Shown here piece after piece: positions 32,920 to 42,597 of a stretch of DNA of 64,000 nt (position 1 is the stretch's first letter; each line of letters opens with the position of its first letter). Made by a program: the position numbers and the translations under genes. A model generated the notes under the pieces. The model did not search any database. It was given only the letters and a program-made list of their open reading frames with translations, and was not told the DNA's origin. Origin of the DNA: an uncultured Ruminococcus sp. (GTDB lineage Bacteria; Bacillota; Clostridia; Oscillospirales; Acutalibacteraceae); contig CADCNI010000001.1 of the NCBI GenBank assembly GCA_902802795.1, positions 62,001 to 126,000 of the forward strand. Reading direction: 5' to 3'.

Positions 32920-35900
32920 TTATAGTTTTCTCACCCATGGGGCTGAAAGAATATCGTCATCATCGTAATCGACCAAATCGGACGAGTCGTCATCTTTCTC
33001 TGTCTCTGCGGTTCCGGCTTCTTCCTCCTCTGCGGAAGAAACGACATCCTCCCATGGGGGAATATCCTCCGGCAACATCTCGTCGGACGGCTCCGGATCG
33101 TCGAAGAATCCGGTCAGGTCACGGACGACAGGCAGCGTCATATCATAATCATCCTCTGCCGTCTCTTCCATGTCAGCGGATAAATCAGAAACATCGCACG
33201 GCGCCCCTTTGTCTGCTTTCCGGGTATCTTTTTTCTTTGCCAAAAAGGACGTGAAATCTTTAACAACAGGCGTTTGCTCCTGTGTGCCGTCGACATCGTT
33301 GCTGTCGTCATCAAAGAACATCGTCAAATCTCTCGCCGGAGCGGAAGCGCCCTTGTAGACAAATTTATCCGCATCATCTTCTGTCGCGCTGTCGGAAGCC
33401 GTATCCTCTGTATCCTCGATATCTTCGATATCCTCGATATCCCCGATATCCTCGGCATCTTCCATGATTTCATACTCTGTCTCGTCCTCGTCGTCTTCCT
33501 CCTGCGCGTTGAAGAATTCCGACTGACGGGCGGTGATTTCCTCATGTCCGTTGTCAAGCGTCTGGGCGGCGTACTGGCTGTGACTGCGCACCAGCGGATC
33601 ATTTTTGCCCGCCGGCAGCTTGCTCATGGTCATTTCCAGCCATTGGGTGCGCGTGATCAGCACCGCGCGCGGCTTGGAACCCTCATAAGGCCCGATAATG
33701 CCCTGTTCCTCGAGCTGGTCTATAATCCGACCCGCGCGGGCGTAGCCCACGCCCAGACGACGCTGGAGCATGGAGGTGGAAGCCTGTCCTGCTTCGGTGA
33801 CAACCTCGACCGCCTTGTCAAAGAATTCGTCCTTGCCGTCAAATTCCGCCATACTCTCTCCCGCGTCATCCATAGAATTACGCTCGATTTCATCGGCAAT
33901 GCTGTCGTCGTATTCTGCGGAGCCGTTCTGCTTGACAAATTTGATCACGCGATCCACTTCGACGTCATCCACAAAACAGCCCTGCACACGGACATGCTTG
34001 CTGGAACCCATCGGATGATAGAGCATATCGCCGTAGCCGATCAGGTTTTCCGCGCCGCCTTCGTCGAGAATGGTGCGGGAGTCGATCTGGGAGGAAACCG
34101 CCAGCGCGATACGGCTGGGGATATTGTTTTTGATGGTACCCGTGATAACGTCAACCGACGGACGCTGGGTAGCCAGCACCATGTACATGCCCGCAGCGCG
34201 CGCCATGGCGGCCAGACGGGCAATCGCGTCCTCCACCTCTTTGGGCGAGGCGATCATAAGGTCGGCCATTTCGTCGATCACGATAACGATACGGCAGAGT
34301 TTATCAAATTCTCCCGTTTCTTCCGCTAAGCGGTTGTAGTTGTCAATATTTCGTGCCCCGTGCTCTTTGAGCATGCCATAGCGTTTGAGCATTTCGCTTA
34401 CCGCCCATTGCAGCGCGCCTGCCGCCTTTTTCGGTTCGCACACCACCGGAACCAGCAGATGCGGAATGCCGTTGTACATGTCGAATTCCACCGATTTGGG
34501 GTCGATCAGCACCATGCGCACTTCTTTGGGCGAATATTTATAGAGCAGACTCATGAGCATCGAGTTGACACACACCGATTTACCCGAACCAGTCGAACCG
34601 GCGATCAGCAAATGCGGCATTTTACTCAGGTCACACAGCACGATATTGCCCTCGATATCCTTGCCCAAGGCGACGGTGAGAGCGCCCTTGGCCTCCATAA
34701 ACTGCCTCGAACCGAGGATTTCACGGATACGCACCATCTGCTTATTTTGGTTGGGGATTTCAATGCCGACCGCGGGCTTGCCGGGAATAGGCGCTTCAAT
34801 TCGGATGGACTGCGCCGCCAGGCGCAGCGCGATATCGTTGGAAAGATTGGTGATCTTATTGATTTTCACGCCCGGGGCGGGGTTGATCTCGTAACGGGTA
34901 ACGGTCGGGCCACGGCTGATATCCGAGATGGAAGCTTTTACGCCATATTCCGACAGCGTGTTAATCAGTTTTTCCGCCGTTTCGGTCAGCTCGCGTCTGT
35001 CATCCGATTCATTGGTATTTTTGGGAGCAATCAGCAGTCTGACAGGGGGATACTGGTATTCCTTCTCCCCCTCCTGCTCCTCGGAGGCTTCACCGGAATC
35101 CACCTGTCTGGCAAACGCCTCGGTCTGCTCCTGCAATTCTTCCGCCTTACTCTTCTTTTTCTTCTTTTTTAACGAAACCTTGTTGATGATTTCTTCCACA
35201 CTCTGATCGAGCCCGCTTCCGTCCGATGCAGTTTCAGACGGTATGTCATCAGATGTCTCCGCCTCCAAAACTTCTTCGGGAGCGGTCAATACGACATTGT
35301 CGGGTTCTGCCGTGTATTCAATCTCACCCTCATCAATATAATAATCGTCAACATAGCTTTCTCCGTCTTCATCAGTGGTTAATTGCTTCCACTTCTCGCG
35401 AAGCATAGCCATCCCTTCTTCACTGAAAAGCATCGTTAGTTTTTTCCAGAAATTCACAATGGAGTTCTTGGTATTTGCGATCAGCGCAAAAGGCGTGGTA
35501 TGCGAAAGCAGCATAATCAAAGCCAGAATCACCAGTCCCGTGATAATCGCCGCACCGATTTTTCCGAACAGTAACAGCAGCATTTCCCCGATCATACCGC
35601 TGATCAGACCTGTGCCGCCCAACTGGCTGCCGTCACTGTAAATCTGTCCGATCAGCTCAAAGAAGGAGTAGGTTACTTCATTATAAACATTGCGATAACC
35701 GTTGGATTGAATCAGAATATAATTCAGAATATCCACAAACACAATGAGTCCGGCCGCCACTCTTGTAATCTCCAGAATAAAATCGTCGCGCTTCTGCTTG
35801 GCGTACATATACCCGAAAATCACAAGGAGAACATCCCACAGAATGACCATATTACCGAAAATGCCGAAAAGGAAGTTATGTATCACCGTCCAAAGGCTTT

Positions 35901-36456
35901 CCCCTTTGAAAACGATCAGAAACAATAACAGCAGCGAAATGGCACAGAATATAATGGAAATCATCTGCATTTGCCAGTCGATTTCCGTTATTTCCTCCCC
36001 GTCTTCCTCTTCTTCTGTCGGCAGCACCTCTTTTTCGTCTTCCATCTTGACGGTTTCCTCCTTTTTACGTGTTTCCACCGACTTCTTACGAAGCGAAACA
36101 CGGGGTTCATCGTTCGATTCCTGATGTTCCGTTAGTTGATCTTTTTTTATTTTCGGAGCATTATTTTCACTTTTATTACTTTTATTACTGTGCGGCTTGC
36201 CTGATTTTTCCGTCTTTGAGACGTTTGACTTTGGTTGTCTGCCGCGATTGATATTATTTTGAATATTCTTTTCTACATTACTGCGTACAAGATCAAACAG
36301 ATCCTGCACCGTCATCTGTTCCTCTGCCCATTCTGAGCGTTTTTTCTCCGCTTTTTTGGAAACTGTCTTCTTTTTCGTCGCCTGTTTCTTTTTCTGCGAA
36401 ACGCTGCCGGATACCGAAGCAGCGCCTGCTTTGCGACTTTCCTTGCTCTTTGCCAT
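32920..36456 (-). CDS. ftsK: FtsK/SpoIIIE DNA translocase with long acidic C-terminal tail
   Basis: 1178 residues, longer than the usual 750-900. A Lys/Ser-rich N-terminus (1-160) is followed by four to five membrane segments (about 160-340), a charged linker, and the motor: Walker A IAGSTGSGKSVCVNS near 620 and Walker B VIVIDEMADLM near 725. The DNA-reading gamma winged helix (TSMLQRRLGVGYARAGRIIDQ) is near 880-935. Instead of ending there it continues for about 240 acidic residues with a DIEDIEDIED tract and three copies of a short motif (DLTMFFDD, DFTSFLAKK, DLTGFFDD). Pumps chromosomal DNA through the septum at division or sporulation. Confidence 0.94.
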   Translation of the reverse strand: MAKSKESRKAGAASVSGSVSQKKKQATKKKTVSKKAEKKRSEWAEEQMTVQDLFDLVRSNVEKNIQNNINRGRQPKSNVSKTEKSGKPHSNKSNKSENNAPKIKKDQLTEHQESNDEPRVSLRKKSVETRKKEETVKMEDEKEVLPTEEEEDGEEITEIDWQMQMISIIFCAISLLLLFLIVFKGESLWTVIHNFLFGIFGNMVILWDVLLVIFGYMYAKQKRDDFILEITRVAAGLIVFVDILNYILIQSNGYRNVYNEVTYSFFELIGQIYSDGSQLGGTGLISGMIGEMLLLLFGKIGAAIITGLVILALIMLLSHTTPFALIANTKNSIVNFWKKLTMLFSEEGMAMLREKWKQLTTDEDGESYVDDYYIDEGEIEYTAEPDNVVLTAPEEVLEAETSDDIPSETASDGSGLDQSVEEIINKVSLKKKKKKSKAEELQEQTEAFARQVDSGEASEEQEGEKEYQYPPVRLLIAPKNTNESDDRRELTETAEKLINTLSEYGVKASISDISRGPTVTRYEINPAPGVKINKITNLSNDIALRLAAQSIRIEAPIPGKPAVGIEIPNQNKQMVRIREILGSRQFMEAKGALTVALGKDIEGNIVLCDLSKMPHLLIAGSTGSGKSVCVNSMLMSLLYKYSPKEVRMVLIDPKSVEFDMYNGIPHLLVPVVCEPKKAAGALQWAVSEMLKRYGMLKEHGARNIDNYNRLAEETGEFDKLCRIVIVIDEMADLMIASPKEVEDAIARLAAMARAAGMYMVLATQRPSVDVITGTIKNNIPSRIALAVSSQIDSRTILDEGGAENLIGYGDMLYHPMGSSKHVRVQGCFVDDVEVDRVIKFVKQNGSAEYDDSIADEIERNSMDDAGESMAEFDGKDEFFDKAVEVVTEAGQASTSMLQRRLGVGYARAGRIIDQLEEQGIIGPYEGSKPRAVLITRTQWLEMTMSKLPAGKNDPLVRSHSQYAAQTLDNGHEEITARQSEFFNAQEEDDEDETEYEIMEDAEDIGDIEDIEDIEDTEDTASDSATEDDADKFVYKGASAPARDLTMFFDDDSNDVDGTQEQTPVVKDFTSFLAKKKDTRKADKGAPCDVSDLSADMEETAEDDYDMTLPVVRDLTGFFDDPEPSDEMLPEDIPPWEDVVSSAEEEEAGTAETEKDDDSSDLVDYDDDDILSAPWVRKL

Positions 36457-36546
36457 TGATCTGTTCTACCTCATTGTCACTGTAACCCAATATCTGTTCA
36501 AACTAAGTATGATAAAGAAAGCCCATAAAGAGCCTATAAAGAGTCC

Positions 36547-36588
36547 GAAGGCGCTTACACTTTTTTGGACAAAAAAGGAAGCGCCTTC
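36547..36588 (-). terminator. Hairpin between uppP and ftsK
   Basis: The stem GAAGGCGCTT / AAGCGCCTTC (36547-36556, 36579-36588) encloses an inner T6/A6 pairing. The T-run in the minus direction is weak, so termination of uppP is likely but not certain. Confidence 0.55.
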
Positions 36589-36611
36589 TTTCTCTATAGG
36601 GGTCCGCTCAA

Positions 36612-37571
36612 TTACTTTCCAAACGCAAACTGCACGCCGGTCACGCTCTCAATGGTAGCGATAATGATGACAACCACGCCGAGCGCCAGGCAGTAATAAC
36701 CGAAATAATGGAACTTGTCATTGGAGACAATCCATTTGAGAAATTTAATCGCAAGCACGCCGACCACCGCCGACACCACAACGCCCACCAGAATCGCGGC
36801 CAGTGTGGAGCCGCTGACGACCGACCAGTCGGTGTCCTTGACTTCCAGCAGATTGGCGGCAAGAACCGCAGGAATGCCCATGATAAAGGAAAACTCAAGT
36901 GCGGTATTCTTCTCCGCGCCGGTGAGCATGCCCATCGTGGTGGTGGTGCCGGAGCGGCTGATACCCGGCATAGCAGCAATGCACTGACCGATACCCATCG
37001 CGCAGGCATTTCTCAGCCGCAACTCGTCGGGCTTGAGCTTGGGAGAGTGAAACAGACGATACTCAAACACCGTTGCCAGCAGAATCGTTACACCGGTAAA
37101 GACGAAGAAAAAACCTTCTGCCAGAATGCTGGTGTCATTGGAAAAATACTCCGAAAGATCCGAAATGTTCTTGACCAACTCGCCGTCTGCCAAATGCAGA
37201 CCCATCCAACCGAGAATCGGCAGGAAAAGCGTGATGGCAAACGCGGAAGCTACCACCACAAAAATCACCATGCGGCGTTCCTTGTTCATCTTTTCGATCT
37301 TCCACACGAATTTACCGGTAAAGAAATCCTTGCACATTCTGAAAAATTCCAGAATCAGATTCCAGATCAGCTTGTAGTAAACGATAAACACCGCAAACAG
37401 CGTGCCGAAGTGCAGAAACAGAGACAAAGCCTGATTGCCCACCTCGTTGCCGCCGTTTGCCGTGGAAGGCAGAATATGCTGCACCAGCGACAAATGACCG
37501 CTGCTGGAAACCGGGAGAAATTCCGTAAGACCTTGCACGATGCCCTGAATAATTGCTTCCCAAACGCTCAT
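36612..37571 (-). CDS. uppP: Undecaprenyl-diphosphatase
   Basis: 319 residues, multi-spanning. It recycles the C55 lipid carrier for peptidoglycan and confers bacitracin tolerance. The two active-site motifs are present: GLTEFLPVSSSGHL near the N-terminus, with the catalytic Glu, and PGISRSGTTTTMGMLTG in the second half. The central loop is longer than in E. coli (about 273 residues), with charged LEFFRMCKDFFTGKFVWKIEKMNKERR. It lies between tepA and ftsK, same strand. Confidence 0.94.
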   Translation of the reverse strand: MSVWEAIIQGIVQGLTEFLPVSSSGHLSLVQHILPSTANGGNEVGNQALSLFLHFGTLFAVFIVYYKLIWNLILEFFRMCKDFFTGKFVWKIEKMNKERRMVIFVVVASAFAITLFLPILGWMGLHLADGELVKNISDLSEYFSNDTSILAEGFFFVFTGVTILLATVFEYRLFHSPKLKPDELRLRNACAMGIGQCIAAMPGISRSGTTTTMGMLTGAEKNTALEFSFIMGIPAVLAANLLEVKDTDWSVVSGSTLAAILVGVVVSAVVGVLAIKFLKWIVSNDKFHYFGYYCLALGVVVIIIATIESVTGVQFAFGK

Positions 37572-37683
37572 AAATTATGTACCTCTTCTTTCATTTTATA
37601 ATGCTGCATATGTAAAACGCTATACCGTTTTTGTTAAACACCGGTAAAGCGAATTTACTTTTCAATCAGAAATCAAATGTGAC

Positions 37684-37703
37684 AAAAGCGCCGTATTACG
37701 GCG
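37684..37703 (-). terminator. Possible terminator at the end of tepA
   Basis: A short stem CGCCG / CGGCG overlaps the tepA stop; TTTT follows on the minus strand. Weak. Confidence 0.4.
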
Positions 37704-38451
37704 TTTCTTCGTTTGACTGCGTGCCTGCACTTTCGATCATGGTGTAAAGGCATTTGATAGCACAGCTAAGAGAACCGATTTCGTCGATCAAGCCCTCCTC
37801 CACTGCCTGCTGCCCGTCAAGCACTGTGCCGATGTCCATGACCAGTTCTCCCGTGCGGCAGGACAACTCATTGAATCGCTCGGCTGTCATGCGGGAATTG
37901 GCGGCGACAAAACGCGTGATGCGTTCCTGCATTTTTTCAAAATACATCATCGTCTGGGGAACGCCCAGCACCAGACCGCTCATGCGGACAGGGTGAATCG
38001 TCATAGTCGCAGAAGGCACGATAAAGGAATGCTTTGCCGAAACCGCCAGCGGCACGCCGATAGAATGCCCGCCACCCAGCACCAACGAGACAGTAGGAGT
38101 AGTCATGCCCGCAATCAGCTCCGCGAGCGCCAGTCCCGCCTCCACATCGCCGCCCACCGTGTTGAGCAGAATAATCAATCCCTCGATATCCTCCGCTTCT
38201 TCTACGGCGACAAGCTGCGGCATAAGATGCTCATATTTGGTAGTTTTTGCGGGAGACGGCAGTTCCTGGTGCCCTTCGATCTGCCCAATGATGGAAAGAC
38301 AGTGAATAATGTGCTTTCCCTTGGCAGATGTAATGGTGCCGGTCTGCTCGATCTGGCTGAGTTCGTCCTTGGAAAAACCCTCACCGCCCGAACAGTTGTT
38401 TTCCGTATCCGATTCATCCGGATTGTTAAATGCGTCGTACTGATCGTTCAT
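37696..38451 (-). CDS. tepA: ClpP-class serine protease, TepA-like
   Basis: 251 residues from ATG 38451. After a disordered acidic start (NPDESDTENNCSGGEG) comes the ClpP/crotonase fold: LIILLNTVGGDVEAGLALAELI, the nucleophile in GGGHSIGVPLAV and the His-containing TIHPVRMSGLVLG. TepA (YmfB) of Bacillus is a ClpP-like peptidase originally linked to protein translocation; it is cytoplasmic or membrane-associated. In Bacillus tepA also lies next to spoIIIE, so the tepA-uppP-ftsK order here supports the call. Confidence 0.87.
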   Translation of the reverse strand: MNDQYDAFNNPDESDTENNCSGGEGFSKDELSQIEQTGTITSAKGKHIIHCLSIIGQIEGHQELPSPAKTTKYEHLMPQLVAVEEAEDIEGLIILLNTVGGDVEAGLALAELIAGMTTPTVSLVLGGGHSIGVPLAVSAKHSFIVPSATMTIHPVRMSGLVLGVPQTMMYFEKMQERITRFVAANSRMTAERFNELSCRTGELVMDIGTVLDGQQAVEEGLIDEIGSLSCAIKCLYTMIESAGTQSNEETP

Positions 38452-38536
38452 AGCTGCTATCGCCCTTCCATACTGTAAATATACGTAAAACAGATTGTTT
38501 ATAGTATAGCCAGACGAAGGAAAACTATGCATCTTA

Positions 38537-38648
38537 ATAGCAATCCAAATAATCAGGGAGACAAAAGGAGGCGATGATGGTGAGTGCAGGGCAAGGCGGA
38601 GGACGACGGTGGGCTGGCGCCCACCTAGGACGACATTTGGATTGCTAT
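38537..38648. repeat. 112-bp palindromic element with internal structure
   Basis: Perfect 14-bp ends ATAGCAATCCAAAT (38537-38550) and ATTTGGATTGCTAT (38635-38648) enclose a G-rich, purine-rich core. The core has a 7-bp hairpin GGTGGGC-TGGC-GCCCACC (38608-38625) flanked by direct repeats AGGACGAC (38600-38607 and 38627-38634). No clear target duplication is seen. It may be a structured RNA or a non-autonomous mobile repeat; I do not recognise the family. Confidence 0.55.
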
Positions 38649-38827
38649 AGAAATTATACCATATCATCCGCCGCAATTCAACCGAAAAAAAGAAATATCT
38701 GTATTTTTGTATCTTATATTTTTATGAAGTGGGAAGTGAATTTGTATTCGCCTTTCCTCCGTTTTACTGAAGCGCACAACGAACCATGAAATATAGGATT
38801 GCATACCTCCCACTTCCCGCTAACTAT

Positions 38828-39811
38828 CTAACAGCTAAACTTAATACTGACCTCACCGGAGGAAAGCACACCTTCGCTGCCGTCCTCGTAGCGCACAAGT
38901 AAACGGCAGCTTTCGTCAATGGCAAGCGCTCTCGCCTTTCGCGGCTCGTCCCTGCCCAGCACGAGTACGTCCTTCCCCACCACGACCGAACGCCGGACAT
39001 ATTCGTCAAAAAAAGAGCGGCGGGACAGATCGCGGTAGTATTCCATGAAATGTGCCACAATTCCCGCCGCGATGCGGTTCTTTACGTCGGTCGGCGGCGC
39101 CGCATCGGTAAACACAGCCCCCGCAACGTCTTTGATTGCGTCAGGGAAGCCCCCCTCAGGCGGCGTGACATTCACGCCGATGCCGCAAACGGCGTATTCC
39201 AGCGCGCCGCTCTCCATGTCAAACGACGCCTCGGTGAGAATGCCGCAGATTTTGCGTCCGTCGAGGAATACGTCGTTGACCCACTTGATGCCTGTCTCAC
39301 GTCCCGCGACCTCCTCCACGGTGCGCGCCACGGCGACCGCCGCCGCCGTCGTGAGAAAGAGCGCCTCCTGCGCTTTCATCCGTGGACGAAGCAGGACGCT
39401 CAGATACAGCCCCGTACCGCTGGGGGAATAAAACTGACGATTCATGCGCCCCCGCCCCGCCGTCTGCTCCGCAGCGACAAGTACGGTTCCTTCGGGCGCA
39501 CCCTCCGCCGCCATTTCCTTTAAGACGGTGTTGGTGGATGTGATGGAGCGGTAGACCCTGATGTCCAGCCCGTCCGCCGCGCTGCCCAGACAGCGGGTGA
39601 TGCCCTGTACCGACAGCACGTCGCTGTCCTTCCGCAGACAGTACCCCCTGCCGCTGACCGCATCGAACTGCCAGCCCTCCGCTTCAAGCTGACGAACCGC
39701 CTTCCAGACGGCGTTGCGGCTGACCCCCAGCCGCTGTGCCAGTTCTCCGCCGGAATAAACCGTCCCGCGGTCGCGCTCAAAGATTTCCAATATCTGTTCT
39801 TTAACTTTCAT
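38828..39811 (-). CDS. birA: Biotin-protein ligase / biotin repressor
   Basis: 327 residues from ATG 39811 (GGAGG 7 bases upstream). The N-terminal winged helix (SGGELAQRLGVSRNAVWKAVRQLEAEGW) marks the bifunctional, DNA-binding type. The ligase domain has STNTVLKEMA, the biotinyl-AMP loop AAEQTAGRGRMNRQFYSP, IKWVNDVFLDGRKICGILTEA and a small C-terminal SH3-like domain. It biotinylates acyl carriers such as carboxylases. No biotin genes are close. The stop codon falls inside a TTAGC-type heptad repeat. Confidence 0.95.
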   Translation of the reverse strand: MKVKEQILEIFERDRGTVYSGGELAQRLGVSRNAVWKAVRQLEAEGWQFDAVSGRGYCLRKDSDVLSVQGITRCLGSAADGLDIRVYRSITSTNTVLKEMAAEGAPEGTVLVAAEQTAGRGRMNRQFYSPSGTGLYLSVLLRPRMKAQEALFLTTAAAVAVARTVEEVAGRETGIKWVNDVFLDGRKICGILTEASFDMESGALEYAVCGIGVNVTPPEGGFPDAIKDVAGAVFTDAAPPTDVKNRIAAGIVAHFMEYYRDLSRRSFFDEYVRRSVVVGKDVLVLGRDEPRKARALAIDESCRLLVRYEDGSEGVLSSGEVSIKFSC

Positions 39812-39928
39812 CCTGAATCCTCCTATGTCTAAATCTTTAGCCGGTTGTAAAAGTTGAAAAATGGCGCAAATACGGGAATTTTTGAAGCCGCATTTTCTCA
39901 TTTACTTTCACAATCGCCTACTAAATCT

Positions 39929-41221
39929 TCAATGCGCGCTGGTATTGATGAATTCCGCCTTATCCTTGGAATAAAGGATTTTCTGCCCCATATACAGGCC
40001 GTAGTAGCCGGAGAGCATGTAGCTGGTGGCGACTGCGACGGCAAAGAAGATCAATCCCTCCGCACCGAACATTTCGATAGACAGAATCATAGAAGTAATC
40101 GGGCAGTTGGTCACGCCGCAGAACACCGCGATCATGCCGACCGCCGACGCAAAGGAGCCGTTGATGCCTAAAATCCCCGCCGCTAAGCAGCCGAAAGTGC
40201 CGCCCACCACAAAGGAGGGTACGATCTCGCCGCCGCGGAATCCCGCGCCCAGCGTAATGGCGGTAAAGAGCAGCTTGACCGCAAAGGCATAGGGAGCTGT
40301 CTGTCCCCGCAGCACCGCGTCATTGAGCAAGCCCATGCCCGCGCCGTTGTAATCGCCGCTGCCGACGATATAGGTAAGGTTAATGAGGACAAAGCCCCCG
40401 ATCAGCGCTCTGACATATTTGTTTGGGAACGCCTTTTTGAGCAGCTTTCCCGTGCCGTGCATCACCACACAAAAGACAATGCTCAGCAAACCGCACAGCA
40501 CGGCCAGCACCGTGATGCGCACGACGGTGGGAATGGTAATTTCGGGTATGTAGTGCAGTGCAAAGAAGGTTCTCCCCACGCCGCAGCGAATGGCGATGCA
40601 ATAGCCGACCAGCGCCGACAGCACACACGGCACCAGCGCGGAATAATACATCGCGCCCACGCTGATGACCTCCATCGAAAAGACCGCCGCCGTCACAGGC
40701 GTGCCGAACAGCGCCGAAAAGGCGGCGCTCATGCCGCACATGATGATGAGCTTCTGGTCCTTTTCGTCCAGCCGCAGCAACCGACCGATCTGGTAGCCGA
40801 TGCCGCCGCCCATCTGCACAGCAGCGCCCTCGCGTCCCGCCGAGCCGCCCGCGAGATGGGTCAGCACGGTGGAAAAAAAGATCAGCGGAGCGGTCCAGAG
40901 CGGCGGCTTTTCCTCGCTGCGCACCGACACCAGAATCATATTGGTGCCGCGATCGTTATCCATGCCGCAATATTTGTAACACGCCACGATCACCACACCC
41001 ACCAGCGGCAGCAGCCACACCATGCGCTGCTCAGACATCGCAAACGTCTGCGCCGATATGTCGATCAGATAGTGGAACAGCGTGCCGACGCATCCCACCA
41101 CCACACCGATGATGACCGCACAGATGTTCCACTTGATGAACATTTTAAAATGCGTCACGCCGTGTTCCAGTTCTTCCTTTGATTTTTCTTCTATTTTCCT
41201 GATAAACAAAGGCAAATCCAT
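39929..41221 (-). CDS. ClC-family chloride channel/antiporter
   Basis: About 430 residues with ten or more membrane helices. The selectivity-filter motif GSAGREGAAVQMGGGIGYQIG is clear (the usual GxxGREGP with Ala for Pro), as is FRGGEIVPSFVVGGTFGCLAAGILG in the second half. No C-terminal CBS domains. The GREGA variant and the absence of CBS domains leave open whether it moves chloride or another halide; there is no fluoride riboswitch upstream. Start codon uncertain: ATG 41221, or GTG 41224 / TTG 41230. Confidence 0.88.
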   Translation of the reverse strand: MDLPLFIRKIEEKSKEELEHGVTHFKMFIKWNICAVIIGVVVGCVGTLFHYLIDISAQTFAMSEQRMVWLLPLVGVVIVACYKYCGMDNDRGTNMILVSVRSEEKPPLWTAPLIFFSTVLTHLAGGSAGREGAAVQMGGGIGYQIGRLLRLDEKDQKLIIMCGMSAAFSALFGTPVTAAVFSMEVISVGAMYYSALVPCVLSALVGYCIAIRCGVGRTFFALHYIPEITIPTVVRITVLAVLCGLLSIVFCVVMHGTGKLLKKAFPNKYVRALIGGFVLINLTYIVGSGDYNGAGMGLLNDAVLRGQTAPYAFAVKLLFTAITLGAGFRGGEIVPSFVVGGTFGCLAAGILGINGSFASAVGMIAVFCGVTNCPITSMILSIEMFGAEGLIFFAVAVATSYMLSGYYGLYMGQKILYSKDKAEFINTSAH

Positions 41222-41237
41222 CACCCTCAAAAAGAAT

Positions 41238-41270
41238 CGGCAGACCGAATCCTTTGGAAACGGTCTGCCG
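41238..41270 (-). terminator. Hairpin between icd and clc, inside the clc leader
   Basis: A 10-bp stem CGGCAGACCG / CGGTCTGCCG (41238-41247, 41261-41270), followed on the minus strand by ATTCTTTTT. It terminates icd but lies after the clc promoter. Confidence 0.7.
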
Positions 41271-41273
41271 CCT

Positions 41274-41302
41274 ATTATAGCATAGGTTTTACGTTACGTC
41301 AA
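41274..41302 (-). promoter_or_regulatory. Promoter of the ClC gene
   Basis: Minus strand TTGACG (41302-41297), 17 bases, TATAAT (41279-41274). It precedes the hairpin at 41238-41270. Confidence 0.75.
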
Positions 41303-41312
41303 ATAGTATTTT

Positions 41313-42527
41313 TCAGCCTATCATTGCGGCCAGGCGCTTGTCTACTTCGCGCAGGAAATCTTCGGTGCTGACCTTGGTCTTGTTTGCCAGCGTGGAGAGC
41401 AGATAAAGATCGCCTGTCATCACACCGTCCTCGATGGTCTGGATGGTTGCCTTTTCGAGCTTGTCGGCAAAGTCGCAGAGGGCGGGGGTACCGTCGAGTT
41501 CACCGCGCTTGCGGAGCGCGCCTGTCCACGCAAAGAGGGTCGCCACCGAGTTGGTGGAAGTGACTTCCCCTTTGAGGTGCTTATAGTAATGGCGCTGCAC
41601 TGTGCCGTGGGCCGCTTCGTATTCATACACGCCGTCGGGCGATACCAGCACGCTGGTCATCATGGCAAGCGAACCGAACGCCGTCGCGATCATATCGCTC
41701 ATCACGTCGCCGTCGTAATTCTTGCACGCCCAGATATAGCCGCCCTCGCTGCGGATGACACGCGCCACCGCGTCGTCGATGAGGGTGTAGAAATAGGTGA
41801 TGCCCGCCGCTTCAAACTTCTCCTTGTACTCGCTGTCAAAGATTTGCTGGAAAATATCCTTGAAGCGGTGATCGTACTTCTTGCTGATGGTGTCTTTCGT
41901 AGCGAACCAGAGATCGAGCTTCTGGTCAAGCGCGTAGTTGAAGCAGGCGCGCGCAAAGGAACCGATGGAACTGTCGAGATTGTGAATGCCCTGGATGATG
42001 CCGTCCGACTTGCCGAAATCGTGAATCAGGCTCCGCTCCTCGGTGCCGTCGGGCTTGGTGACGCAAAGCTCCGCCTTGCTGCCCTGCTGTACGAGCATTT
42101 CGGTGTTTTTATACACGTCGCCGTATGCGTGACGGGCGATACAGATCGGCTTTTTCCATGTGGGGATATAGGGGGTGATGCCCTTGACCAGAATCGGGGA
42201 GCGGAAAACGGTGCCGTCAAGCGCCGCGCGGATGGTGCCATTGGGAGACTTCCACATTTCCTTGAGGTTGTACTCGGTCATTCTGGCGGCATTCGGGGTG
42301 ATGGTGGCGCACTTGACCGCCACGCCGTATTTCTTGGTGGCCTCGGCACTGTCCAATGTCACCTGATCGTCGGTTTCGTTGCGATGCTCCAGTCCGAGAT
42401 CGTAATATTCGGTTTTGAGATCGACATACGGAAGAAGCAGGATATCCTTTATCATCTTCCAGATAATGCGGGTCATTTCGTCGCCGTCCATCTCAACCAG
42501 CGGGGTTTTCATCTGAATTTTTTCCAT
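41313..42527 (-). CDS. icd: NADP-dependent isocitrate dehydrogenase
   Basis: 404 residues, of the dimeric type (IDH2-like) that also includes eukaryotic enzymes. [16 protein letters not shown] at the N-terminus, [35 protein letters not shown] and the substrate Tyr/Lys region [16 protein letters not shown] are typical. The metal-binding [28 protein letters not shown] follows. It oxidises isocitrate to 2-oxoglutarate. With citrate synthase next to it, the pair supplies 2-oxoglutarate for glutamate; no aconitase is in the window. Confidence 0.94.
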   Translation of the reverse strand: MEKIQMKTPLVEMDGDEMTRIIWKMIKDILLLPYVDLKTEYYDLGLEHRNETDDQVTLDSAEATKKYGVAVKCATITPNAARMTEYNLKEMWKSPNGTIRAALDGTVFRSPILVKGITPYIPTWKKPICIARHAYGDVYKNTEMLVQQGSKAELCVTKPDGTEERSLIHDFGKSDGIIQGIHNLDSSIGSFARACFNYALDQKLDLWFATKDTISKKYDHRFKDIFQQIFDSEYKEKFEAAGITYFYTLIDDAVARVIRSEGGYIWACKNYDGDVMSDMIATAFGSLAMMTSVLVSPDGVYEYEAAHGTVQRHYYKHLKGEVTSTNSVATLFAWTGALRKRGELDGTPALCDFADKLEKATIQTIEDGVMTGDLYLLSTLANKTKVSTEDFLREVDKRLAAMIG

Positions 42528-42597
42528 GGGTTCGTCATTCCTTAAATGTAGAATTAATTATCTTAATTTTCGGGAAAATATAATTTTCGGGAAAACA

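Noticed and set aside
33400..33460. GATATC-type tandem repeats taken as a CRISPR-like or satellite array
   Set aside because: They are nine-base in-frame repeats coding for DIEDIEDIED inside ftsK, with no spacers.
41230..41302. Fluoride riboswitch before the ClC gene
   Set aside because: The leader is only about 45 bases and holds one simple hairpin; the conserved crcB-motif elements are missing.
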